Part shown: positions 12,796 to 25,166 of the stretch, one piece after another | Layout: each line of letters opens with the position of its first letter | Numbering within the stretch: position 1 is the stretch's first letter | Assembly: GCA_014218235.1 (NCBI GenBank) | Contig: CM024759.1 | Span: 73,863,079 to 73,927,078, forward strand | Direction of reading: 5' to 3' | Source: Colocasia esculenta | Taxonomy: Eukaryota; Streptophyta; Magnoliopsida; Alismatales; Araceae | Length of the DNA stretch: 64,000 nt | Program-made: the position numbers and the translations under genes | The notes under the pieces: generated by a model | The model's input: only the letters and a program-made list of their open reading frames with translations | What the model was told of the DNA's origin: nothing | The model's database searches: none

Positions 12796-13528
12796 GGGTC
12801 TATTTATTTAACCGTAAAACCCCACACAAGAAAATCTTTTCAAGAAAAAGTATATGTTTTTATCATTTGGTATTTTGGAAAACTAAAATACGTAAAAACT
12901 CATCCCAAAAATCCCAAATTTTAGCATAAGTGGCAAATGTTCAGAAACCATTTTTCTTTCCCGTGCGTGCTTCTTCCTTTGTTCCATACATAGCCAACCT
13001 TCTTAGCACTATTCATTTAGATGTTTTTTTATTTTTTTCTCTTCATTTAAGTCATGTTTGTCAATCTAATTATTTTTTATTAGTTGTTTTGATTTTTAAT
13101 ATTTTTTATTAAAATATCGTAGAACACTATTCATTCAAGTTACATTTTTATTTTATTTCTCTTACTTTAAATTGTTTTTTTCAAAATTACTTCTTTTTCA
13201 TTAGTTATCTTAATTTTTTACTTTTTTTTTAAAAAAAATATTAAAAATAAAAAATAAAGTAAAATAAAAAATTGATGAATAATGTTAAATAATGCACACG
13301 AAGTACATGACTATGAATTGATCATAATATCTCATGTCCCTCCATGTAACTTTGTAATAAAATCTTGCATTTAATGTTATTGACAGTTCACCTTTTTTTT
13401 CTATGTTTACACATGAAAATATTTACCTAACAACTAAATGAACAATTACAATCTTTATTTTCATGTAAAAATTATTCTATGAAAAATTATTTCCTATTAA
13501 ATTAATTTACATACAATCAAACAGACCT
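12796..13528. mobile_element. Possible PIF/Harbinger-type MITE
   Basis: The left end reads TTA then GGGTCTATTTATT. The right end reads AATCAAACAGACC, followed two bases later by TTA. GG(G/C)xCTGTTTGATT-type ends with a TTA duplication are typical of Harbinger-derived MITEs. The interior (about 730 bp) is very AT-rich without coding potential. The ends match imperfectly. Confidence 0.35.
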
Positions 13529-14765
13529 TTTAGGAGATTCCAACATGAAAAGACAAAAAAATTAGCTCGAGAAGAAGTTCTCAATATAACCGTTCGACAC
13601 TCAAGCTAATTCAAATTTGGTCTGAAAAGGGAAAAGTCTTAAAAAAGAGGAGAAAGAAAAAAGAGAAGTTAAATATTGACACGTGGTCCTTACCCTCCTT
13701 ACTTATACCCATTTTCGATCTTCTAGTGAAGACGGTTGCGATCCTTGAAGAAAATGATGGTTGACATGGAAACTAAAGTTTCAACTTAGTTTTCTTCCCT
13801 TCAGTCCAAAAAAAAAAACACTTAATTTTTTTTTCTTTTTTTTTTACTGTTGGGCCTGGCTCATGTTGATTGGGGATTGGGGCCGGCATATAACTATAGC
13901 GTTATGAAACTTTAAAATCTGAGACTTCGGTGGATCAAGAGTGACGACGACCTGCTTTGGGGTTTTAAGGAAAAAAGATGACAATAACACATTGTGTGTG
14001 GAAGCTTGAGACTGTTAAAAGTGATGAGAACGTTGATGACTAAGGCAGCATTTGGAATTGCGGTTAAAAAGATAAAAATCGTCAAAATCGACTTCTGCAA
14101 AAAAGTCTCATACGGATGCGATTCTTTGGCCTCGTCGCCTGCACCCTTCGCGTCACGGGCGACGAGGCCTCGTTGCCCGTGCCCACAGGACGAAATGTGT
14201 TGAGAATTATTTAAAAAATACATAAATATCTGTCCTCGCCGATTTCTTTAAAAAGTGGCCTTAACACCACTTCGGCAAAAATAATGTCAGAGATTGTTAT
14301 GTCTCTATCTCTCTCTTTCTTCAAAAATCTACACGGTGCGAAAGCCTAAGCGAGGGTGATGTCTTTGGGACAACGGTGGATTTTGTAAACGTCTTCCCAA
14401 ATGATGCCTAAGATTGTACATATCTTTTCCTTTAGCCCCTTCTTCAGTTTATATGGCATACCCATGGAGGGTCCATAGAAACTGGAAAGACATCCATTAC
14501 CATATTATCATATACCTTCTATCATGGAGATCGTGGCATTATATGGGGATGCGTCCTCTCATAGTCTTTTTGAGATCATGAGACCATGAACTTAACAACA
14601 GTTGATTGCCGGTAGTGAGATGATCATAAAAGAACAACCATTACAAACAACAGATACACTTGCCAATTGACATGGTCTTTTAAGTACAGTGCTGCACTTC
14701 AGCCATTAAGTCCACTTAAGGAATAGTTTAGTAGTTAATCTTCTATGAGATTGTAAATTCAAGAG
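13529..14765. other. Intergenic, no gene recognised
   Basis: A T-rich run lies at about 13830-13846. The stretch 13980-14200 is open on both strands but shows no domain. A small GC-rich patch lies at 14140-14190. I see no RNA gene. Confidence 0.35.
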
Positions 14766-14925
14766 TAAATTAATTAGGAGTTCTTATCAAATATTTGACT
14801 TATTTTTTAATTTTTGATAAAAATATAATTTATTACAGTAAATATTATCTCTTATTACAATAATATATGTTAAATCTCATTATAATAAAAATCTCTTGTT
14901 ACAGTAAGATACTCTTAATTAATTT
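14766..14925. repeat. MITE copy 1 (TTAATTA-ended, about 160 bp)
   Basis: It begins AAATTAATTAGGAGTTCTTATC and ends ACTCTTAATTAATTT, so the ends are inverted repeats. A second copy of the same family lies at 33196-33352, with the shared order GTTCTTATC, TTTGACTTATTT, ATTACAGT, GTTACAGT. The terminal TTAATTA words make the exact target duplication unclear. Confidence 0.6.
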
Positions 14926-15625
14926 ATTTTAAATTTAAATACAATGGCCCTCGCCATGTCAATATATAGGATTTGCCACTGAATGAGACGCCAAGTAGCT
15001 CTTTTAAAGCGGGCCAAGGGCAATCTTTGTGAGACGCTTCACAGTTCCACAATATTTTTTACCTTAAAGTTTAAAATATTATTTTGACAAATCTCACAAT
15101 GGGGAAGACAACGAACAGAAGAGCGACAAAAATGTGACGTATTACTATTCCTCACTGTCCGTTAAATATATCCATCATCTCTTCTTCTCAATATTACTAT
15201 GCAAGATTTCCAGCAATATCAGAACAAAAACCCCAAGTTAAAAAAAAGGGGGAAAAAGACAAAGGACCCCGACATCCACGACAGAAGCTGCAGACGAACC
15301 AGAAGCAGAAGTTTCTTTTCCTGCGCTCGCTCTTTCTCTCTCTCTCCTCTCTTATTTCCTCAAGTCTCATCCCTACTTTCTCTCTCTAGACTCTTCTCTT
15401 TATCTCGCGCAAGCACGCACACAACCTCTCACTCTCTCACTAGCCTCTTCTTTACTTCTTTTGCTATGTGCTTCCTCTCAGAGTAGAGGTATTAGTGTTC
15501 CCCCCCCCGGCGATCTGCTTTTGTTGCTCTTTTCCTGCAGAGCGCATGTTCTCTCTTAAGGTCAGGCACCCTCTCCTCCACCATCCTGGGTAGAGAGAGA
15601 GAGAGAGAGAGAATTCTGAGGCATA
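14926..15625 (+). promoter_or_regulatory. Upstream region and 5' leader of the ankyrin gene
   Basis: A CT-rich block lies at 15320-15460 and a (GA)n tract at about 15593-15612, directly before the start codon at 15626. Pyrimidine-rich and GA/CT leaders are common in plant core promoters and 5' UTRs. I cannot place the transcription start. No upstream in-frame start codon extends the protein. Confidence 0.4.
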
Positions 15626-18600
15626 ATGGTGGCGGCAGAGGCCAAGAAGAAGAAGAAGGGAGGGGCAGAGGACGACGACGACGACGAAGCCGAGGCCGCA
15701 GCCACCCTCCGCTTCGAGGACTACGCCCACAGCCCCGCCCATTACTATGTCGCCACCGACGACATGCCCCGCCTATCTGCCTTGCTCGCCACCATCCCCC
15801 GCCTCTGCCCCGCCTCCCGCATCCGCACCGCCGCCGACGCCGCCGCCCAGGAGCGCCTCGCCGACCGGATCTCTGCCGTCATTGACCGCCGCGACGTTCC
15901 CCGCCGCGAGACCCCCCTTCACCTCGCCGTTCGCCTCGACCGCCGGGGCGCCGCCTCCGCCCTCACGGCCGCCGGCGCCGACGCCTCTCTCCAGGACGCC
16001 TCCGGCTGGACCCCGCTCCAGGAGTCCGTCCTCCTCCGCCGCCCCCGCCGGCTCTCCCTCCTCCTCCTCCGCCACCACCACCTCTCCGCCTGGCACAAGT
16101 GGCGCCGCCGCCTCCCTCCCCTCCTCGCGTCCCTCCGCCGTGCCCCCGACTTTTATCTTGAGCTCTCGTTCCACTTCGAGAGCTCCGTGCTGCCCTTCCT
16201 TCCCCGCATGGCCCCCTCCGACACCTACCGCGTCTGGAAGCGCGGCGCCAGCGTCCGCGCCGACACGTCCCTCGCCGGATTCGACGGTCTCCGTGCCGTA
16301 CGCGCTGATCAGTCTTTCCTGTTCCTTGGCGGCGGTGACGAGGACGGAGGCGGACCCCTCCCCCTTGACCCCGATCCCGCAACCGACCCTTTCCCCCTAG
16401 CCGCGGGGTCGCTTTTGGTGCTCAACCACGCCCGCAAGGAGATCTACGACGCCTTCGAGGCGGCCAGCTCGCCAATGACGGCAGCGGAGGAAGAGGAATT
16501 CGTGGCCGACACCAGCATGTACCGGCCCGGTCTCGACATCACGGCGGCCGAACTGGTGGGCCGCACCAACTGGCGGCGGAGAGAGAAGACGGAGATGGTG
16601 GGGGAATGGAAGGCCCGCGTCTACGAACTCCACAACGTTGTGTTCTCCTTCAAGACGCGGCGGGCGGCCCCGGAGGCCGAACAAGATCGGGCGGCGGTGC
16701 CCTTGGAGCTGGACTTGGACGACGGCGAGGACGGCTTCCTGGTGGCCGACATGCCGGACCTGGCGCCTTCCCGCCACAGCTGCTACGAAGGCCGCTTCGG
16801 GCGGCTGGAGGAGGAAGACGACGACGAGTACTGGGGGTTCGGCTGCGGAAGCGGCGCCAGCGCCGGGAGGAGGAGCGTGGATGTGGCGTCGATGCAGGAA
16901 AGGGGATGGGAAAGGAAGGCGAGCCCGGCGTCGTCGGGACGGCGGAGGGGCGGGATAGGCCTTGCTGGCGGCGGCGGCGGCTCCGGCGGCGGAGGGGGCA
17001 CGGGCACCAGCAACGGAGCGGCACCAAGGGGGAAGGGGGGGAAGGGGAGGGAGAAGGAGATGGTGAAGAGCCTGCGACCGTGGGTGTGGCTGACGGAGGA
17101 GTTCCCGCTGCGTGCGGAGGAAGTGGCGGCGGTGCTGGACGTGCTGGCGAACAAGGTGAAGGCGGTGCGGCGGCTGCGGGAGCTGCTCACGACCAAGTTC
17201 CCGCCGGGAACTTTCCCCATCAAGGTACGTGGACACGGACGCAATTATCATTATAATCATCAAATTTCCTTTAATTAGTAAAAAAACCCCTAAAAAATAA
17301 AAACATCTAAATCCTTTACAAAATTGTAATCCCGATCCTGGCATTATACGTCAAATCCCTGATGGGATAGAACGGGGCGGCCTACTGTGGGCGTTCTGGA
17401 CGAATCCTGTAATGGGGACCAGGTTCCCGATGCGACCTCTATTTTGCGTTTTATAAATTTTTGTGAATATAAAATTGTACCCCATAAATGAGAAAAGTAA
17501 AACGACGTCTCAGGAGGATGCCTGTTTTCCTCACTTTTCGTTGTGGGTCAACTCTCGTCTGAACCAGCGCTCCAGGTGACATGTTAGATTGCGACACTTC
17601 AGTGGCATTGTTGCAATATAAAAATAAGGGAGGCAGAAAATTTAATTGGGGAGGGGGGAGGGGTGGTCCAGGGCCAAAAGTTGTGGACACAAGAAATCGG
17701 GTGGCCCCTTCCGAAATTGTCCGCTAAGAAATGGACGGATCTCTATTGAGAAGAGCAGTTCCGGGGAGTCACTTCGGTTCCCCGTTGGGGTATGTGAGGA
17801 AGATGATTGCAGGGAGGGGCCTTTGTGAAATTATTTATGATTTTGCTCAAATGATGGGTCAGGACAACTGTATTGTCTTGTAGGAATGAAATTGCACCCT
17901 TTTTGGCCTAGAATTGTGCCTGTTGATGTTTCTGGAGATCAATGGCTCTCTGAAATGGCTACCAGAGAATGCTTGGAGGATGAGGAGGATGGTTGCTTTA
18001 TTTTCACAAGTCCTGGTTTAGTATCACTTCTCAGCAGTATCATTGAGTTTGGTAAACTGTGTATTTTACTTGTTTTATCTGTGTCAGGCACACTACTCAG
18101 TTCAATTTCTTGTGAGGCCTTACCTTCTCCTCTTCACCTACCTTCATCCTTACAAAATCTTTAAGATGCTTACTGCATGGATCATCAATTGATTCTGTGA
18201 TATATAATGTAAAACAGCGACATGAACAGATATACCCCCACCTTGCAGACAAGGTCCGGCAAGTTCTACAGCAGGTCATCATAGTCTAGGAGGGATTGGC
18301 TTGGAGCAAGCAGGTGTCCCATTTGTCGTATCTTATTAAAACATGCTAATCTGCATGCATAGATCGGTCACATCAAGGAGTGGCCTAATGTTTAGTCCTC
18401 CATGCATGTACACCAGGATGAGATCGGAAGTTCAAATCCCATTGAAAGCAGATTTATAAGGACATTGTAATAGGCTATTTTTTCAATAAAAAAGGAAAAG
18501 CATGACGTATATTGTTGGTAGTCCATACTGCATAAGAGACTTGTGCTGATGGTTTTCATCGATGCCACTTTGCCGCCGCAGGTTGCCATCCCTGTTGTTC

Positions 18601-18929
18601 CAACAGTGAGGGTTGTCATCACCTTCACCAAGTTCGTGGCCCTTCCTCCTGTGGAGCAGTTCTTCACCCCCTTGTCAAGCCCCAGGCAGTTTTCCCATGT
18701 GGAAGATGACGAGCCGAAGAAATGGGAACGACATGTGCACGATACTTGGCTCCGACGGAATGCCAGTATGTGCAGCAAGAACAGTGGTTCACGGTTAAAA
18801 TCTGTGAGCCCATCTCCACTGGCGGTGGATCTGCCCGATCCTTTCGCCATCCCCAGTGATTATGCCTGGACTAGCATCGATGCCAAGACAGAAAGGATGA
18901 AGAGATCAAAGTCCAGGAAGGGGAAGTAG
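15626..18929 (+). CDS. Ankyrin-repeat protein with GPCR-chaperone (ANKRD13-like) domain, two exons
   Basis: Exon 1 is 15626-17224 and exon 2 is 18582-18929. The intron starts GTACGT and ends GCAG, and falls between codons, so the product is 648 residues. Residues 1-25 are lysine/aspartate rich. Residues 93-135 form ankyrin-type repeats (ETPLHLAV, then ASGWTPLQE). From about 170 (DFYLEL) the sequence follows the conserved domain of the ANKRD13-like plant family: YRVWKRG with RAD near 202-213, LNHARKEIYDA near 266, a tryptophan-rich RTNWRR near 313. Exon 2 begins VAIPVVPTVRVVITFTKF, a strongly conserved C-terminal block of that family. A glycine-rich linker lies near 450-480. Animal relatives bind ubiquitinated membrane receptors; the role in plants is poorly known, so the molecular function here is inference. 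Exon 1 is very GC-rich compared with its surroundings. Confidence in gene structure is high. Confidence 0.92.
18375..18500 (+). mobile_element. tRNA-derived SINE in the ankyrin gene intron
   Basis: A box A-like stretch (TGGCCTAATGTTTAGTC at about 18381) is followed 40-50 bases later by a box B-like stretch (AAGTTCAAATCCC at about 18428). A tail with a T run, then CAATAAAAAA, ends near 18500. This spacing is that of an internal RNA polymerase III promoter in plant tRNA-derived SINEs. It lies on the sense strand, just upstream of the exon 2 acceptor. Confidence 0.55.
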
Positions 18930-21900
18930 AACGACTCTCAAATCAACCAAGAATTGCTGGGGCACACCGGCAATCACTGTAATCTGAGATGTAACCAGTA
19001 AAAGCTTCCTTGATTGGTGCTAACTGAAGATACTTAGTGGCTCCTGATGTGTCTCCTCCAGATGGGAGAATGGATGCTTATTGTCTCACATACAACAGCT
19101 ACTGGGAGTGGATGATATAGCAATTAGCAAAGATGTCTTTGCCATGTCTAAGAAGAAGAGTTTGGGGTATCCTTTGTACCAGGCTGTGTAATATTGTTCT
19201 TTTTCCCCTTTTACCTTTTCTTATAGAATGCCATGACAGATCATGTGGATCTAAATTTATAGTGCTCATATGTGATTAGATAGTGGATAAGTTTTGATAG
19301 ATACATGGCTGTTCAAACACTGAGCGCTTTTTTTTTTTACCCTTTTGCTTTCTGCTTTCTGGTCAAAATCCTCTTTGGAAGCAAACACCTGCTAATGAAA
19401 GAGTAACATGTGCTGCAACCGGTGGTACAAATTGTTTATTCAGGTACACTGGTTTAATAGATCGATAAAGTTGTGTTTTGTACGGGTTGGTGTGGATTCC
19501 CCATTCCGTGGAGCAGTCAGCCCTCTGAGGTTGCTGCTTTTGACAGGTGATGAGGCGGCACTAGGACCAACGGTTCAAATTCCTGGACTGGGGTTGTCTG
19601 CAGCACAGGTCAACTTAAACATATCAACCGATCGCTAAAAATTGGATGCACGTAGATCTGAGTCTGTGCGAGTTGAGGTTGTGTCAGGTTCGATCAAGTA
19701 ACTTGGTCAAGCATCCTAGTGTGGGTTGGTCTTTCTGACTAATACTTCTTTAATGAAAAATGATATAAAATAGCTTCACCATACTCTTGGGTATAGTAAG
19801 TAATAAGAAGAATGTAATGGAGTCATGAAGTCTTATTAGTTTCATGACCACTGCAGTGTCGCCAGCCTTAACTGGCGCTTGGTCCTAAAAAGGAGTACCT
19901 GCAGTTTATCTGTGAAACCTATATTGTTAATGTCATCTGTAACAGTTTAATATGTGTTTCAAGTTAGAAAATGATGTTCAGTGTTTGTAGCGCAGTAGGT
20001 TTGGAAAAAGGTTGGAGTTAATCCAACTCAACCTCAAGTATAATTTTAAACCGAGTTAAAATATAATTTATTTTGGTAATGTAAGAGTTAACTCTATAGA
20101 TTAAAGTAGGTTAACTTACTTTTTATCTTAGTAATTTGAAAGGTACTAACTCATCTACTTTGTATTGTACTTCATAAAATATCTTTATTCTATACTCTAT
20201 TACTTTTTTTATTGTACTACTTGTTACTATCTTCTTTATGTTATCTAGATGTATATTAAGATCATATAAAATATATAATAAATAAATTGTATAATATATT
20301 GAGATTATCATATATAATATTTAATATTATTATTTTTATATCTTGTGCTATCATCATATAAAGATGTAAGGAGGAAGAAAAGATGGGTGGACGGTAAGGT
20401 GAAAGAGGAAGAAAATATGTGAATAGGGTGTGAAAAGTGGGGACAAAAATGTAATAAAAAAGTTAAAATGAGTTAACTCTACTCCTCTTTAGAGATGGGT
20501 TAGGATAACCTAGACTAACCCAATTATTTAGATCTAATCTAATCTATTATGACCCAGGTTGAAATTTATAATTTTTTAAATCACATTTTGAACTAATTCA
20601 GAGTTAACTCAGATTAATTTGATCTTAACCCTTTTGATAGAGGTTAGAGTTGGGAGCGTTTCTCTCAATAATTTAGCCACCGTACTATAACAAAAAGAAA
20701 AAGTTAGAAAATCAATCTCCAAACATATTGGGGAGTGAAAAACCAGGAAAATTTGACTAAAAGCCGTAATCCCATCGGCCAAAAAAAAAATTCAAAGTAT
20801 AAATGTGAACGTTGAAAAGTCTATTTAGTTAAAAGCTCTATCCACTCCCTTCCAACAAAAAGAAGATTCAAAGCTGCATCCAACTCCCACCCACATTCTC
20901 ACCAACCCTGCCGAACCCGGCAGCATAACTTGCTCGCTCCCTACTCCTCCGAGCTCTCCCCCACAAAGGCGTGCTTCAGCAGCTCTCCCCCTGCGCTCCA
21001 GCTCCTTTTTTCACAACCCCCCGTGCTCCAGTCGTTGGAGATGGAAGACGAGAGAGAAGAGATAGAGAGAAGAGAGCAAAGGGCAGGCCCCCTGCTGCGT
21101 CGTGGTAGTTCCTGGGGGATTGGCACTTGCAGGCTGCCGAAGTTGCTCAGCTGCGTGTGGTGGTGGTGGCCTGGTGGGCAGGAGGGGGGCCGGCAGTAGC
21201 AGGAGGCCGCTTTGCTTTGGCAGTGGTGCCACTGCTGGATCAGCACTGCGTCTCTTGTCCTGGTTTCATCCCCGACATCGCGACCGACTTCCAGCATTAA
21301 TCTGAACCCTCTTCCTCACATAAAATGGTACCCCGAGTCCGGCTTGTCTGAAACCATATTAATGTCGGTGGTCCTCCCACCGGACCTTTGCTTGACGTAG
21401 TCCGTTGTCAGCTGAGGTCGGGGTTTGAGCAGTGAGGGCAGCAGGAGGTCAGTTAATTAGTAGCTAAGCTTAACATATCTTTCTTCAAGTGGAATGGACT
21501 TAACCCATTCACCTCAATCCGTGAGAACATGACTGCGAAACCACCTTATACTTCGAGCTCGCTCGCGGATGCTCCAAACCACGGCTGGGCGATCGGACCA
21601 ATTCGTTTTCGTTGTAACAGAAGACAGACCAAAAACCCATTGCAGTTGGAGGCTTGGAGCAGCGTACAAGGAAGTGCGCGTGTGAGAGCTCGTGCGCGTG
21701 CACGCCATTGCCGGGCACGGCTGGGGCTTGGAGGCATTTGGTTTACCTGTGTCTTTGGCGGTGATGTTGTTGGATCGCCGTTTCCCGCGGATTCGTACGT
21801 GGGAGAGGGAACGTCTTCTCGGATGCCCCCCGACAATCCCAAGCTCATTTAAAGTTTTCCGTTACCTTTCCAACGAGGCGTCTGTATCACTCACTGCCAA

Positions 21901-22161
21901 GCTGCTCGTTCCATCATCTACACAGCCCCTCGAACTTTGCGATCAATGGTGTTCGTCATCGCCGAGATAACTGCGCACTCTTAATAAGACTTGCTTCATC
22001 GTTGTTTTTTAGGGAAAAAAAATTTCTGCCTCAAATATGTTTTATCCTTTTTTTTGGCTCAGTGATTTTCTAAAACACAATTCGTACTCAGAGCATGCAT
22101 ATGCTTCATGAGAGATGATTTTTATCCGCTAAGTGGATTTTTTTTTTGCCCACCCAAATAT
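18930..22161. other. 3' flank of the ankyrin gene and intergenic DNA
   Basis: The 3' UTR probably continues to about 19250 (T-rich, with ATTGTTCTTTTTCC at 19192). 19990-20650 is AT-rich with repeated GAGTTAAC / GTTAACTC words and may be an old MITE. 20870-21440 is GC-rich with a pyrimidine-rich start and could be a promoter or gene remnant, but I recognise no protein. 21530-21970 is similarly GC-rich with no domain. Confidence 0.35.
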
Positions 22162-22828
22162 CACTACAACAAAAGTGGATAACACTAAAGTTGATTACGG
22201 TTTTCCGTTTCGCAAGGATATTAGTTATTATACTTAAGGTTCTTAAAAAATTTATTAATATTTTAATATTATATTTCTAACACTATAAATATACCGTAAA
22301 AATAAATTTTGACTATTGTGTAAAAATTTAGAGAACTGTAAGAATAGACCAAAAAATTTTATTGGCGGGCTTCTCCCACACAAATCCCACCTCTTCTCAA
22401 CCTTTCTCCCTCTCTCAAATGAAAACCCAAAAAACCCTCACTATTAGAAAAATGATTTTTATCTACACCTTTCCCTCTCGATGCTTCACCCTCCCCCTTT
22501 TCCCATTTCCCTCTCGCACTCTCTTTCTCCCTCCTTTGCCCTACCCAGCCAACGCCGGCTGCGCACGTTGCCTCCTTGCCGGCGCCGTGATGCCTTGTCG
22601 CCTCTGCCGCCATTAGGCCACCTCATCGTCATCGGCGTACTGCGTCATCGCCCCTACCATCGGGCCACCTTCTCACCGCTGCCGTACTACATACTCACTC
22701 CCGCAGTAGCCGCGTGCTACCTTCCAGAAGCAACGAAGCAAGCGCAGGTCCAATGGCAGGTCGAGAGGGCCATCGTAGACCAGTTGTGGCTGAGCTAGGT
22801 GGGAGCGCAGGTCCAGAGGGTAGTGGAG

Positions 22829-23198
22829 ATGGAGACCTTCTCCTTCCAGGCTGAGATCTACCATCTGCTCAAACTCATCATCAGCACCATCTACTCCAAC
22901 AATGAGATCTTCCTCCACGAGCTCATTAGCAAGTCCTCCAATCTAAGCCTGCTCGAATCCATCCCTCTCATCTTGTTCTTCTCTTCTTTGTGTTGAGGGT
23001 TTTGTTCTCTATGGTCTGATCTAAATTTTTGTGTGATGTGATGGTGGTCGGTAGGTGCTAGATAAGAGCTGGTTTGAGAGAGCCTCACGGACAAGAGCAA
23101 GTTCGATGCATAGCTGTAGCTATTCATTCACATCGTCCTTGACAAGGCCACCAAGACGCTCTCCATGATCGACAACACCATCGGCATGGCCAGATCTG
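22829..23198 (+). pseudogene. HSP90 N-terminal fragment captured by the CACTA element
   Basis: The ATG at 22829 opens a peptide starting [10 protein letters not shown], followed by the [13 protein letters not shown] block. This is the conserved N-terminus of cytosolic HSP90 (ATP-binding domain). After an intron-like gap the next conserved stretch reads ESLTDKSKFDA at about 23078, then two in-frame stops, then FIHIVLDKATKTLSMID and IGMA up to about 23198. The order matches HSP90 but the stops make it a pseudogene. Only about the first 85 residues of the family are represented. The upstream GC-rich stretch (22480-22820) may be captured promoter and leader. Confidence 0.8.
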
Positions 23199-23619
23199 GT
23201 ATGAGCTTCATTTCTTCATGTTTTTGGCATTCTTCCACCCCCCCCCCCCCCAATTTTACTGTACAACAAGTCTGACAGTGGAAGTGTTGTCTCTTGTTGT
23301 AACCTCTGGAGCAGAGCGCAGTGGGAAGCGGGAATAATCTCCTAGGACTACCTCTTCATCTCCCATGGTCACATGAACTACATCGTAAACCCTTCTCCCA
23401 ATGCATCTGCTTCTTCTATCCCTCGTTGCTCACCAGTACAAGCGTGGACACCGTGTTTGATTTCTGCTATTCTCTCTTATGTTTCCTTCTTCTCTGTCAG
23501 TGCCGGCAGGGGCAGGGGGACTATACCAATGTATGTGTCCTAAAGTGTTGTTTGTTATGGAGGTCCTAAAGAAGGAACCTGAACAAATCGTACCTTTAAG
23601 GAGATTGGAACAATATAGG

Positions 23620-24148
23620 CAACAAACAGCTCAACATTAGTAAACCGCACAAGGTCTTCGATTTTATTCATAAATCACCAAAACTCCTTGAGTTGTTCAG
23701 AGAAAAGAAGGGTGTGACATGGTGTGGGCTGATAGGGGAGGCTGAGGACTTGGTGGAAGAAGAGGCTAAACTTCTGGACCAGCATTCAGACAAAGCTGAC
23801 GAGTATGTCAAGAGGTTTCTAATGATGTCAGTAGATAAGAGGCTTCCAATAGACAAGATTGCTCATTTCAGATGGAGCTTGGGGCTTCCATATGATTTTA
23901 AAAGCAGATGGATCCACAAGTATCTTGAGCACTTTAAGGTCATCAAATTGGACGACATTGAGTACTTGGAGCTTGTATCATGGAACCCAGATGGAGATTG
24001 GGGCTTCCATATGATACTCATGATGAAATCACCGTGGTTGAATTTGATGATAAAGGGGATCGTTGCTACCATGCCAGATGCTTCTTTTGCTGATGACTCT
24101 AAGATGGAGCTTGGGGAGTTATATGATGCATACACAGAAAAGAATTAG
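23620..24148 (+). pseudogene. PORR-domain (plant organelle RNA recognition) gene fragment captured by the CACTA element
   Basis: The frame is open from about 23636 to the stop at 24148. Characteristic PORR words are readable: KVFDFIHKSPKLLELF (about 23651), EAEDLVEEEAKLL (about 23738), RFLMMSVDKRLPIDKIAHFR (about 23813), LGLPYDF, and LELVSWNPD (about 23966). PORR proteins bind group II introns in plastids and mitochondria and aid their splicing. Here the start, the transit peptide and the N-terminal half are missing, and the end departs from the family after LVSWNPD. It lies 0.4 kb from the HSP90 fragment in the same transposon, so it is most likely a non-functional capture, although the 151-residue frame is intact. 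Confidence 0.75.
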
Positions 24149-25166
24149 TTCGAGGTCTGTATTATTGTCTCAATTTCAAAGTTTTCTCTCATAATATATT
24201 TGACCTATTAACAATTTCCTTCTGAACTGTTGCCTTTCATTTCCGACTGGGGAGGAGCTCCCTAAAAGTAGCATGTTTGTTTTCATTTAAGCTTCCTTCT
24301 CAGTTATCTCCTCAGTGTTCTTCATCTGTCATTGTTGGGGTTCTACCCTGTGCTTCCTCCTTCCCACTAGGAAGCAGTTCCTTGTGCTCGAAGGTGCAGG
24401 GCTGGCCAGATTTGAAAAACAATTTGTATTGATTTTGGAAAAAATTAGGTGCGCGCATATGTTTATCTAACGGAAGAAGATTGAGAGTTTGAGTGGACCC
24501 TATTCTGCTATCCATGAAAGAATAGCGTTAATTACATCTCACACATGAGATGTGAGAAAATCCTTGATTAATCAATTGAAAATTTAGAGCTTAATGTAGG
24601 TAAGGCATCAAGTCTGTAACACTCCTAATGACTGGGGCAATCTCTACTGGACTATATACTCCTGTTGCTGAAATTTGTGCTCCGTCACTGTCTTCATCTT
24701 AAATTAGGTAGCTTTACATGTGCAGCGGAGTAGATGCTCCTTGTTGGTGTTTTATATCCACATTGACTTCATATTTTTTGTTCACAGCTTGTCCAAACTC
24801 CGCCGCCCTGTAATAGACATTAGCATATGCCATATGGTAGACATTTATGGAGGCCATCATCCCTTAGGGATATGATCGTTTGACTTTTTTGGATTTTATG
24901 GCATATTTTGCAAGGTATTCCTGTAAGCTAGATTCCCCATTCCTATTTTCCTTTTGTTGTATTTTAGCCAACTACAGAAAGAAGTTCTTCTTTAAATTTT
25001 TTACTTTTTAGAATTACAAATGTCAGTTTCCCTTATACTTTTATAGAATGCATGTCACTATCCAGAAAAAGAAGAGCAGTATTGACTTATTACTATTTAC
25101 TCCATCTTTGGCACAATGTTAAGCTCAATAAACTTGTGGCATAGAATTTATAATTTGAAAGTTACT

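Noticed and set aside
15747..17344. Several other long open frames on both strands over the ankyrin exon
   Set aside because: High GC removes stop codons in all frames. Only the frame starting at 15626 has ankyrin and GPCR-chaperone motifs and splices in phase to exon 2.
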